In this document: positions 8,939-15,524 of the stretch, one piece after another
Layout of the letters: every line of letters begins with the position of its first letter
Numbering within the stretch: the first letter of the stretch is position 1
Position numbers and translations under genes: made by a program
Origin: UBA4416 sp040386075
GTDB taxonomy: Bacteria; Bacteroidota; Bacteroidia; B-17B0; Aurantibacillaceae
Length of the DNA: 64,000 nt
Assembly: GCA_040386075.1 (NCBI GenBank)
Contig: JAZKGE010000027.1
Location: forward strand, 1-64,000
Direction of reading: 5' to 3'
Notes under the pieces: generated by a model
Told to the model about the DNA's origin: nothing
The model's input: the letters and a program-made list of their open reading frames with translations, nothing else
Database searches by the model: none

Positions 8939-8948
8939 ATTTACAGGA

Positions 8949-9497
8949 ATGAAAACAAGGTTACTTTTTATTTTATTTTCTGGCATGTATTCATTTTGCA
9001 CGGCACAATCAAAAATGTTTACTGCACTTATTCCCGTGGGTTATGTTTTATTGGATAGCGCTTCGGGCGACCTTAACAAAGACGGATACAGAGATCTGCT
9101 ATTAGTTCTTAAAACAAGTGACGAGGAAAATTTTTCTGAAAAGCTACGACCTTTATTGATACTGCATGGCGATAAAACCAAAAAGTATACATTGATAGCC
9201 AGGAATGACAACGTGGTGTTGTGCAACGGTTGCGGTGGTGTGTTTGGCGATCCTTACACAGGACTGGTGATCAAAAATAGTTATTTTTCGGCCGAACATT
9301 ATGGAGGCAGTAATTGGCGATGGACCCGTATCATGACCTTTAAATACGATCTTAAAACCAAAACCTATCTGTTACACAGAGATGCGGGGGAGTCTTATCA
9401 TATGTCTGACCTGGATAAGACCACACAAAACGTGAACCGTAAACAGGATTTTGGGAAGCTGCCTTTTACAAAATATAACAGTAAACTGGATCAATAA
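8949..9497 (+). CDS. Exported protein with a D-x-N-x-D-G calcium-loop motif
   Basis: 182 residues with a signal peptide ending near CTAQSK. A single DLNKDGYRDLLLVL segment resembles one FG-GAP/VCBS repeat or an EF-hand-type calcium loop. It is followed by a CNGCGG motif and an aromatic-rich C-terminal half (YGGSNWRWTRIMTFKYDL). Similar proteins occur in Bacteroidota as unknowns. Starts 10 bp after the previous gene. Confidence 0.62.
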   Translation: MKTRLLFILFSGMYSFCTAQSKMFTALIPVGYVLLDSASGDLNKDGYRDLLLVLKTSDEENFSEKLRPLLILHGDKTKKYTLIARNDNVVLCNGCGGVFGDPYTGLVIKNSYFSAEHYGGSNWRWTRIMTFKYDLKTKTYLLHRDAGESYHMSDLDKTTQNVNRKQDFGKLPFTKYNSKLDQ

Positions 9498-9509
9498 AGT
9501 TCATATAAT

Positions 9510-9977
9510 ATGCGCTATTTATTTCACATAATCTTTTTTTTCATTGCAGTCAACTGTTTATCTCAAAACAATTTGATTGTGATGTTTGACTTTGATAGTA
9601 CCAAAGTATATATAACACATAGCGACCTTAAAACTGTGCTGACAGCTGACAATAAAAAATTTGGAGATTCTTCAAGGCTGATCTTTAATAATGATACACT
9701 GGTTTTAAAAGAACATTGGCTGGATGATAAACAGCATCTGGATTCTCTGGCCTTTGAGTTGCAAAAAGAATTGTTTGCTCTCATTAATCAAAAAAAGGGA
9801 ACCATTCATTACCATCAACAACCAATTTTATCTTTTTATACCAGAAAAGTTACTTATAGAACTAATTCGAGAATATGTTTTATTGGTTTGGATTATATAG
9901 ATAAAACTTCAAAACAGGTTTTTTTGATACAAACGCTTTATCAACGACCGCACTGCAATTTTGGAGTTAAATTTTAG
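9510..9977 (+). CDS. Exported protein of unknown function
   Basis: 155 residues. The N-terminus MRYLFHIIFFFIAVNCLSQN is a signal peptide typical of this phylum. The remainder shows no recognised domain; it is rich in Lys, Thr and aromatic residues. The gene sits 12 bp after its predecessor and 21 bp before the following lipoprotein gene. Confidence 0.58.
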   Translation: MRYLFHIIFFFIAVNCLSQNNLIVMFDFDSTKVYITHSDLKTVLTADNKKFGDSSRLIFNNDTLVLKEHWLDDKQHLDSLAFELQKELFALINQKKGTIHYHQQPILSFYTRKVTYRTNSRICFIGLDYIDKTSKQVFLIQTLYQRPHCNFGVKF

Positions 9978-9998
9978 TTTTTCTTATATTTATTAAAT

Positions 9999-10550
9999 AT
10001 GAAACAAGTTGTATTAGTTCTTGGCCTGTGTTCTCTTATATTCTTATCCTGTAAAAAAGAGAGTTCGGATAAAGAAAAATTTGCCGCATTTATAAGTCGT
10101 ATTCCTCAGCTGCCATTACCCTTTGGTGCAAATAGTTACAAAGATCTTCAATCCGAATTGTCATTGGATACAATATTTAAAAAATATAATGATGAAAATG
10201 CAAGTGAGATCTACGGAAAAGTGAAGATCAATGACAGTATTTACGGCGTTGTTTATTTGCTGGCAGGAGATAACGTATTTCCCAAGCTTGTAACTTACAA
10301 TGCTATTGGAAAAAAAATTGCCGAATTGAATATGGTTAATTGCCCCGGAGGTAGTACAGGATATAATGAATCAGGTTCCTCTTATATGATCATGAACCGA
10401 AATTTTGAGATCCAGATCACTGATTCTGTTGAATCATTCGAAAGGGATAGTCTGGATGAAATTATGGATTCGTCACGTAAACTGAAAATCATCAATGAAC
10501 GTTACTTTATAAATTTTAAAGGGGAGATCCTAAAAATAACTAGCTCTTAA
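9999..10550 (+). CDS. Putative lipoprotein of unknown function
   Basis: 183 residues. The signal ends in a lipobox (LIFLSC-KKE), so the mature protein should be lipidated at Cys and anchored to the envelope. No family recognised. Last gene of the four-gene run; its 3' end overlaps the convergent pterin dehydratase gene by 11 bp. Confidence 0.62.
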   Translation: MKQVVLVLGLCSLIFLSCKKESSDKEKFAAFISRIPQLPLPFGANSYKDLQSELSLDTIFKKYNDENASEIYGKVKINDSIYGVVYLLAGDNVFPKLVTYNAIGKKIAELNMVNCPGGSTGYNESGSSYMIMNRNFEIQITDSVESFERDSLDEIMDSSRKLKIINERYFINFKGEILKITSS

Positions 10551-10797
10551 ATAAAGTATTGCCGCCGCTAAACAATTTATCAATTTCGTTAGCCAGTTTT
10601 TTGTCCTTATCGGTTACAGTGTTACCGGCATCATGCGTACATAATGCAATATCTACTTTATTATATACGTTGGCCCAGTTGGGATGATGATTCATTTTCT
10701 CAGCTACAAAAGCTACTTTGGTCATAAAAGCAAAAGCCTCAATAAAATTGTTGAATTGAAAGCTACGTTGCAGTTGGTTATTTTCTTCTTTCCACAT
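10540..10797 (-). CDS. 4a-hydroxytetrahydrobiopterin dehydratase (PCD/DCoH family)
   Basis: 85 residues from ATG at 10797 (MWKEENNQLQ); an upstream in-frame ATG at 10836 adds 13 unlikely residues. The protein has the PCD active-site pattern KMNHHPNWANVYNKVDIAL (His37, His38, Pro39) and THDAGNTVTDKD (His55), followed by LANEID. The enzyme dehydrates 4a-hydroxy-tetrahydropterin to recycle the pterin cofactor of aromatic amino acid hydroxylases. No hydroxylase gene is nearby. Family assignment is firm. Confidence 0.9.
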   Translation of the reverse strand: MWKEENNQLQRSFQFNNFIEAFAFMTKVAFVAEKMNHHPNWANVYNKVDIALCTHDAGNTVTDKDKKLANEIDKLFSGGNTLFKS

Positions 10798-10897
10798 ATT
10801 CTTCTTTTTAAGTAAATGTAAATAAAAAACCAACATACCGCGATTAAACGATATGCTGGCCTTGTAAAATGCAATAAACTAAAATTACATTTTATAT

Positions 10898-11149
10898 CTA
10901 TTTAATCTGGCACTTAATATCGTAAGCCCCTTCGTCATCCATTTGAGTTGTATTATTTTGCTTGCATCTGTTGTCTGCTCTTCGCCTGCTGTCTGTATAA
11001 GGATATAGGGTGTAATTCTCTACACTGGTTCCCATGCTTGCCCCTGTAATGTACGTTTTGTCGCAACTGCACACGTATTCCTGTTTGCACGACCCAAAAC
11101 TTAACCATAAGCTCAATAAACCCGCTGATACTAAAACAATTTTTTTCAT
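10898..11149 (-). CDS. Small cysteine-rich lipoprotein, paralogue 1
   Basis: 83 residues. Signal peptide with lipobox (LWLSFGSC-KQ), then CKQEYVCSCDKTY, a variable middle, RRRADNRCKQNN, and a C-terminal DIKCQIK. The five cysteines and the order of blocks match the 81-residue protein at 12841-13086 (CKKGYTCACSS, KKSAEKKCTNYY, PVKCELL). The two are therefore members of one family. Besides the lipidated Cys, four cysteines remain that could form disulphides in the periplasm. Function unknown. Confidence 0.72.
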   Translation of the reverse strand: MKKIVLVSAGLLSLWLSFGSCKQEYVCSCDKTYITGASMGTSVENYTLYPYTDSRRRADNRCKQNNTTQMDDEGAYDIKCQIK

Positions 11150-11235
11150 ACTGTAAGTGTAGCAAACTTGAGGCCTGTTGTTTTTTGCATTGGATTACCA
11201 GAGTAATACTGATACAGGAGCAAGTTTTGAAGTTT

Positions 11236-11466
11236 CAGTAAGGAGATATGTTAATGCAGGAAGGAGATATGTTAATGCAGCTAAGAGATTTGTTAACGCA
11301 GTTAAGAGATTTGTTAATGCAGGAAGGAGCTATGTTAATGCAGCTATGAGATTTGTTAATGCAGTTAAGAGATATGTTAATGCAGGAAGGAGATATGTTA
11401 ATGCAGTTAAGAGATTTGTTAATTCAGTTAAGAGATATGTTAAAGCAGCTAAGAGATATGTTAAAA
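11236..11466. repeat. 21-bp minisatellite, 11 copies
   Basis: Eleven uninterrupted 21-bp units of the form CAG-nnA-AGAGATnTGTTAATG. Units 2, 5 and 8 start CAGGAAGGAG, and units between them start CAGCTA or CAGTTA, so there is a 63-bp higher-order period. It fills most of the 338-bp space between the lipoprotein gene (start 11149) and the stop of the T9SS gene (11489). A plus-strand frame reads through it as RRYVNAG-type heptads; I regard that frame as a by-product of the 21-bp period. Confidence 0.95.
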
Positions 11467-11488
11467 TATACCAGAATAACGGTGCAAT

Positions 11489-12751
11489 TTACTCTTTAAT
11501 GAATTTCAGATAACTGCTCTGCGTTCCACTTGTTATTTTTATAATATAGCAACCGCTGTTTAAATCGTCTATCATTATTTTGTCCCAGGCTGTTGCTGTT
11601 GCCTTTAAACTAAGCGATTTAACCAAAGAACCGGTTATATCATATATTTCAATATCCTTTGGTATGGCATCGCCGTATCTTAAATTTATACAACTGCCTG
11701 CGGGATTTGGGTACACACTAATTACCGGTTTTTCTTTTTCGCTAACGGATGCCACGTATGATCCCATTTTAATTAACCTGGTGTTTGCTCTTCCATAAAT
11801 AATAGCGAAGTTAGCATCTGCTATGCAAAAGGATATGGGAGCAAGTGATGATCCAACAAAACCTGTTTGAAAAGTGGTTCCGTAATTGGTGCTCACCAAT
11901 ATAGTTCCAAGATTTCCCGAGATCACTACCACATTATTTTTTACATCCATACCAAATGTTTTTTCTGTTCCCGAAAAAGTATATACCGTATCCCAGGTGG
12001 TTCCAAAATCCTGTGTTTTCAATACCATATTATTAAAGGTCATTATGGCTATGGCGGGAGTTGCTAACTTAATAATGCCGCCTGTAGCATTTGGCGTTGC
12101 CGAATAGTAAGAGGGCTGTAGTGTCTGGCAACTATCAGTTGTTTTGTAAACAGCATATTCGGTGTGAAACGACGGAAGGTTTACCAAAACGGATCCGTAT
12201 ACAAACCCATTCTTTAAATTATCAAACTCGGTATAAAAAATATTGTTATTATTAAAATTCTGAAAAGCGAGCGTACTTTTAGTGGTCCAGGAAGTTCCCC
12301 CGTTTTGTGTTGCATAAACTGTGTTGTTACGTGCATAAAAATATTTTAACGAATCCAATACCTGTATCCTGTCGCCGCTGCCGCCGCCTAAACCCGAAAG
12401 GATAGCTGTACCTGTTACGCCGCCATTGGTGGTTTTCATTACATTATCCTGCCATTTGCGGTAAATGCCCAGATTTTCAGTTACATAATGCATATCCGAA
12501 ATAGGCGTATTGGTATAATCGTCAACCACGGTAAGCCAGGTCTGTCCGCCATCGGTGGTCTTTAACAGCTTGGTGTGGTTTATTCCCGGAGGTGGCCCCT
12601 GAAAAATGCCGTTGCACACATAGCCCGTATCTTTATTAATAAATGACATGGAATGATTTTGATAACCGGTATTCAATGGCAGGGTTGTCCACTGTGCGCT
12701 AAGCGTAAAAGGAATGGATACTATAGTAAGATAATAAAAAAGAGCTTTCAT
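11489..12751 (-). CDS. T9SS-sorted BNR/YCF48-like repeat protein
   Basis: 420 residues. Signal peptide (MKALFYYLTIVSIPFTLSAQ), then at least five blade-like repeats of the sialidase/BNR type (TTDGGQTWLTVVDD, TTNGGVTGT, TQNGGTSWTTKS, TQDFGTTWDTVY, STNYGTTFQTGF), which predict a beta-propeller. The last ~75 residues are a T9SS type A sorting domain beginning ISVYPNPAGSCINL and ending in SSYLKFIKE. It should be exported through the type IX system and released or attached at the surface. Substrate unknown. The 21-bp minisatellite lies just past its stop. Confidence 0.85.
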   Translation of the reverse strand: MKALFYYLTIVSIPFTLSAQWTTLPLNTGYQNHSMSFINKDTGYVCNGIFQGPPPGINHTKLLKTTDGGQTWLTVVDDYTNTPISDMHYVTENLGIYRKWQDNVMKTTNGGVTGTAILSGLGGGSGDRIQVLDSLKYFYARNNTVYATQNGGTSWTTKSTLAFQNFNNNNIFYTEFDNLKNGFVYGSVLVNLPSFHTEYAVYKTTDSCQTLQPSYYSATPNATGGIIKLATPAIAIMTFNNMVLKTQDFGTTWDTVYTFSGTEKTFGMDVKNNVVVISGNLGTILVSTNYGTTFQTGFVGSSLAPISFCIADANFAIIYGRANTRLIKMGSYVASVSEKEKPVISVYPNPAGSCINLRYGDAIPKDIEIYDITGSLVKSLSLKATATAWDKIMIDDLNSGCYIIKITSGTQSSYLKFIKE

Positions 12752-12840
12752 ATATGGTGTTTATCAAATCTAGTTTTAATTTATAAGATGAGCAAATGAT
12801 GCATCATTTCCGTTGGCATAACATTTTCTGATCATTACAC

Positions 12841-13086
12841 ATGAAAACCCTGATTGCCATATTTATAGTACTTTGCTGGTTGCTTTGCGAATCCTGCAAA
12901 AAGGGTTATACCTGTGCCTGCTCCAGCGAAAATGGTTTTTATGATGGCTTCGACATTCGCGCTTCTAAAAAGAGTGCCGAGAAAAAATGCACCAACTATT
13001 ATAAAAGTAAATACGAAACTCCGCAACCTCAAATAGACAGCTTACCAGCAAGCCCTGTAAAATGTGAGTTGTTAAAAGGGGAGTAG
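12841..13086 (+). CDS. Small cysteine-rich lipoprotein, paralogue 2
   Basis: 81 residues. Signal and lipobox (LLCESC-KKGY), CACSS block, KKSAEKKC block, and a C-terminal SPVKCELLKGE. Paralogue of the 83-residue protein at 10898-11149. The last 39 bases, encoding SPVKCELLKGE and the stop, recur in decayed form at 14314-14352 (31 of 39 identical), with a shorter trace at 13671-13695. Function unknown. Confidence 0.7.
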   Translation: MKTLIAIFIVLCWLLCESCKKGYTCACSSENGFYDGFDIRASKKSAEKKCTNYYKSKYETPQPQIDSLPASPVKCELLKGE

Positions 13087-13108
13087 TTATAAGATTTAAC
13101 AATACCAA

Positions 13109-13567
13109 ATGGCTAAGAAAAAGTCATCTCCAAAAAAAGCAGCTGTTCAACTCAAGAAATTAAATTTTTTGATTGGTAAATGGCACACGCAGGGTGAGGT
13201 ATTAAAGGGCACTTCTGTTTCATCGCAAATTATCCGGGGAATGGATACGTATGAATGGATCTCGGGAGGATCTTTTATACTTCATCGTGTTGATGTTTTT
13301 ATGGGAAACGAAAAAACGGAAGCTGTTGAAATTATTGGTTACGATGAAAACCGTAGATCTTATTTTATGACCTCTTTCGACAATAAAGGCGCATCAATAA
13401 CCATGTATGCAGTTCTAGAAAAACCAGGAGTATTAAAGTTTGGCGATAACAAAATGAGATCCGTTCTTACAGCTCATAAAGACGGACATTCAATGAGTGC
13501 CAAATGGGAGCTATCGGAAACCGGAAAAACATGGACGCCCTGGATGAAGCTTGAGTTTGATAAGTGA
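13109..13567 (+). CDS. DUF1579-like protein
   Basis: 152 residues. After a Lys-rich start (MAKKKSSPKKAAVQLKKLNF) the protein reads FLIGKWHTQGEVL, MDTYEWISGGSFILHR, EIIGYDENRRSYFMTSFD and SAKWELSETGKTW, the strand pattern of the DUF1579/lipocalin-like family. No signal peptide. Members are uncharacterised. Lies 22 bp after the lipoprotein gene. Confidence 0.7.
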   Translation: MAKKKSSPKKAAVQLKKLNFLIGKWHTQGEVLKGTSVSSQIIRGMDTYEWISGGSFILHRVDVFMGNEKTEAVEIIGYDENRRSYFMTSFDNKGASITMYAVLEKPGVLKFGDNKMRSVLTAHKDGHSMSAKWELSETGKTWTPWMKLEFDK

Positions 13568-13589
13568 GCATTTATGCGCTATTTCTAGA

Positions 13590-13654
13590 ATAAATTTGCT
13601 GCGTTTGAGATTGCTTCTTCCGAGAGCTATCGGAACCGTTCGCAATGACGAGAG
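13590..13654. repeat. REP-like palindrome, copy 1
   Basis: Begins ATAAATTTGCTGCG and contains GATTGCTTC, an internal perfect hairpin TTCCGA-GAGCTA-TCGGAA, then CGTTCGCAATGAC. ATTGC and GCAAT form the outer stem. It aligns with 14263-14312 apart from the internal insertion. Both copies are followed by a trace of the lipoprotein 3' end. Confidence 0.75.
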
Positions 13655-13670
13655 CGAAAAGCTTGATTAG

Positions 13671-13695
13671 TTGTGAGTTACAAAAGGGAGAGTAG
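13671..13695 (+). pseudogene. Decayed trace of the lipoprotein 3' end
   Basis: 25 bases aligning with the last 25 bases of the lipoprotein gene at 12841-13086, 19 identical, ending at the same AGTAG. The coding frame is lost. Short, so the claim depends on its matching position after the REP-like element, as in the better-preserved copy at 14314-14352. Confidence 0.45.
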
Positions 13696-13728
13696 ATAAA
13701 ATTGATTAGATTTGTGAGAGCTACACTT

Positions 13729-14169
13729 ATGAAAACAAGTCGGAATATATTAATTGCTGTTTTAGTCGTTTTATTTTATACAAATTCCTTTGCGCAGTTA
13801 AAAGCATATCCTGATACTACAAGGATAAAAGATACGATCATCAGTGAGAGTTTTATATTTCCGGAAATTTTTGCTGAATTCCCCGGAGGCGATAGCAAGA
13901 TGATGAAGTATCTGACGGAAAATTTTACAAGCAAGGTTGCTATTTCAAAGGATGATATAACGAAGTTTAGATCTCCGGCGGTAAAATGGACCGTTGATGA
14001 AACAGGTAAAGTAACAGATGTAAAAATTGTACGATCCTCGAACTTTTTATCCGTAGATAATTTACTGATAGACGTTGTTACTAAAATGCCGCTTTGGAAA
14101 CCTGCTGAAATGGATAACAAAAAAGTAAAGCAGGTCTTTACTATTCCAATTCAGATTTGTTTTAAGTAG
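13729..14169 (+). CDS. TonB C-terminal domain-like exported protein
   Basis: 146 residues from ATG at 13729 (MKTSRNILIAVLVVLFYTNS); the in-frame upstream ATG at 13702 would put a charged segment ahead of the signal peptide. The C-terminal ~80 residues fit the TonB C-terminal fold: FPGGDSKMMKYLTENF, then VKWTVDETGKVTDVKIVRSS and MPLWKPAEMDNKKVKQVFTIP. The protein lacks a retained transmembrane anchor and Pro-rich spacer. It is therefore probably a soluble periplasmic TonB-domain protein rather than an energy transducer, a common variant in Bacteroidota. Confidence 0.78.
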   Translation: MKTSRNILIAVLVVLFYTNSFAQLKAYPDTTRIKDTIISESFIFPEIFAEFPGGDSKMMKYLTENFTSKVAISKDDITKFRSPAVKWTVDETGKVTDVKIVRSSNFLSVDNLLIDVVTKMPLWKPAEMDNKKVKQVFTIPIQICFK

Positions 14170-14220
14170 AATCTTTTTTTGCCGCAGGATTACAAAATCC
14201 AGTGGAGCAGGGAATAGCTT

Positions 14221-14255
14221 CGTCATAGCGAGGAGGTACGACGACGCTATCTCAT
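14221..14255. repeat. REP-like palindrome with compensatory stem
   Basis: The element reads CGTCATAGCGAGGAGGTACG followed by ACGACGCTATCTCAT. ATAGCG (14225-14230) pairs with CGCTAT (14245-14250). It resembles the widespread GTCATTGCGAGGAGG...GCAATCTC element, with both stem arms changed so that pairing is kept. It is in opposite orientation to the element at 14263-14312. Confidence 0.7.
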
Positions 14256-14262
14256 ACTTAGC

Positions 14263-14312
14263 ATAAATTTACTGTGTTTGAGATTGCTTCACTTCGTTCG
14301 CAATGACAAGAG
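14263..14312. repeat. REP-like palindrome, copy 2
   Basis: Starts ATAAATTTACTGTG, then GAGATTGCTTCACTTCGTTC and GCAATGACAAGAG. ATTGC and GCAAT form the stem. It aligns with 13590-13654 on both flanks, and with the element at 14221-14255 it makes an inverted pair. Together these three elements and the two lipoprotein traces occupy the 14170-14476 gap and the 13568-13728 gap, which hold no convincing gene. Confidence 0.75.
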
Positions 14313-14313
14313 T

Positions 14314-14352
14314 GGAAGTCCCGTAGAATGTGAGTTGAAGAAGGGGGAGTAG
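14314..14352 (+). pseudogene. Remnant of the cysteine-rich lipoprotein 3' end
   Basis: 39 bases, 31 identical to the last 39 bases of the lipoprotein gene at 12841-13086. The frame is preserved: it would read GSPVECELKKGE-stop against ASPVKCELLKGE-stop. Nothing upstream encodes the signal peptide or other cysteines; a REP-like element abuts it instead. It is therefore a truncated gene copy. Confidence 0.65.
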
Positions 14353-14476
14353 GCTCGTCAGTATTTTTTTGTTTTAAATTTCCAAATCTTATAATATTTA
14401 TTACTTTTTTGTTAATAATATGCGGAAGAATTGCATTTTATAATTCATCTTTATAAAGATTAATTGAGGTAAAAAA

Positions 14477-15460
14477 ATGGCAAGTGAAAAGCAGGTAAAT
14501 TCTATTAAACGAATATTCAATAAATTGGAAGCGGAATCCTTTGATGAAAATGACATTAAAATTCTATTGATTGATATCAGAGAATTTCTTAAAGAAGAAA
14601 CATTTTTAAGGGAGATTGCTGATTTTATTGCACATCCCGAAAGAAACAAGGGTTTATGTCATCAGGCGGTTGACTCTCGTTATGCAAGAATGAAGATGTT
14701 TAGAATTGGCGGGCAAAAGCTAATGAATGAAAAAGTATTTGAAAATAATTTAGATAAACCAGAACGTTTTTTTAGTGATCAGGTTTTATCATACATTGAC
14801 ACTAGAAAAATATCAAAAGACGATTATTTACTTTTCGTGCAAAGTTGTTTGCAGGATATTGAAGAAGACTTATTTATCGAGCATTATAAATTAACAAAAA
14901 AACAAATCCAGACAATTTTAAATAAATGTTATGTGAAGCAAAATGGTTATTACATTTTGAATCCAACGGGAGAAAAACATTTTAAATTTATTGAAGATAT
15001 TTTAAGATTTATAAGAGGCACAATTACCACTCGAGGAATAATAACTCAAACCAACGTTACTCGCGATCTGAAATTGGCCATTAAAAAAGCAAATAAATTA
15101 CCTGGAATATCAGTTAATGTAAATTTAATAGATGAAGTAATTGAATCTATAATTGTTTGCATTCTGGCTCTTTTACATGGAAGTAATTTTATCATGTATG
15201 ATGGAATGGAATCAAAATCATTTATTAGCATCCATGGAGAGAATTTAGATACAAATACTCGGCCTCCTGTATTTGAGTATTTTACATTGGCTCTAATTGT
15301 TAATGCTAATGAGTTCATCTTTCCTATTGCTACCACGAAAATTTCTCATACTAAGTATATAGATGGAATGGATGATCCTGAGAAATGGAATTTAGCTACA
15401 ATGCCGTGGATTTATACACAAAGAATAAATGGTAAACTTAAATTAGTAGAAGAAGTTTAG
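14477..15460 (+). CDS. AT-rich orphan protein of unknown function
   Basis: 327 residues, cytoplasmic by appearance (no signal or membrane helix). The N-terminal ~60 residues are helical and charged (VNSIKRIFNKLEAESFDEND, IREFLKEETFLREIADFIAH), and the C-terminal ~100 residues look mixed alpha/beta (VNLIDEVIESIIVCILALLH). No family recognised with confidence. The gene is visibly more AT-rich than its neighbours and has GAGGT 7 nt before the ATG, a Shine-Dalgarno-like site rare in this phylum. It lies between REP-like repeats and a bidirectional terminator. These features hint at horizontal acquisition. A role in defence or phage biology would be a guess. Confidence 0.75.
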   Translation: MASEKQVNSIKRIFNKLEAESFDENDIKILLIDIREFLKEETFLREIADFIAHPERNKGLCHQAVDSRYARMKMFRIGGQKLMNEKVFENNLDKPERFFSDQVLSYIDTRKISKDDYLLFVQSCLQDIEEDLFIEHYKLTKKQIQTILNKCYVKQNGYYILNPTGEKHFKFIEDILRFIRGTITTRGIITQTNVTRDLKLAIKKANKLPGISVNVNLIDEVIESIIVCILALLHGSNFIMYDGMESKSFISIHGENLDTNTRPPVFEYFTLALIVNANEFIFPIATTKISHTKYIDGMDDPEKWNLATMPWIYTQRINGKLKLVEEV

Positions 15461-15474
15461 GTTTATGGGAAAAC

Positions 15475-15506
15475 AAAAAACCCTTACATTTCTGCAAGGG
15501 TTTTTT
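15475..15506. terminator. Bidirectional rho-independent terminator
   Basis: Perfect 11-bp arms AAAAAACCCTT (15475-15485) and AAGGGTTTTTT (15496-15506) around a 10-nt loop, with T tracts on both strands. It lies between the convergent orphan gene (stop 15460) and ftsZ (stop 15525) and should end both transcripts, including the dcw operon. Confidence 0.9.
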
Positions 15507-15524
15507 TGTTGTGTAATTAATCTA

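Noticed and set aside
11236..11466. CRISPR array
   Set aside because: Units are contiguous 21-bp tandem copies with no unique spacers, and no cas genes are present.
11178..11513. Plus-strand 111-residue frame with RRYVNAG-like heptads
   Set aside because: It exists because the repeat unit is 21 bp (7 codons). It has no signal, no family resemblance, and the repeat variation does not favour synonymous changes. Treated as minisatellite DNA.
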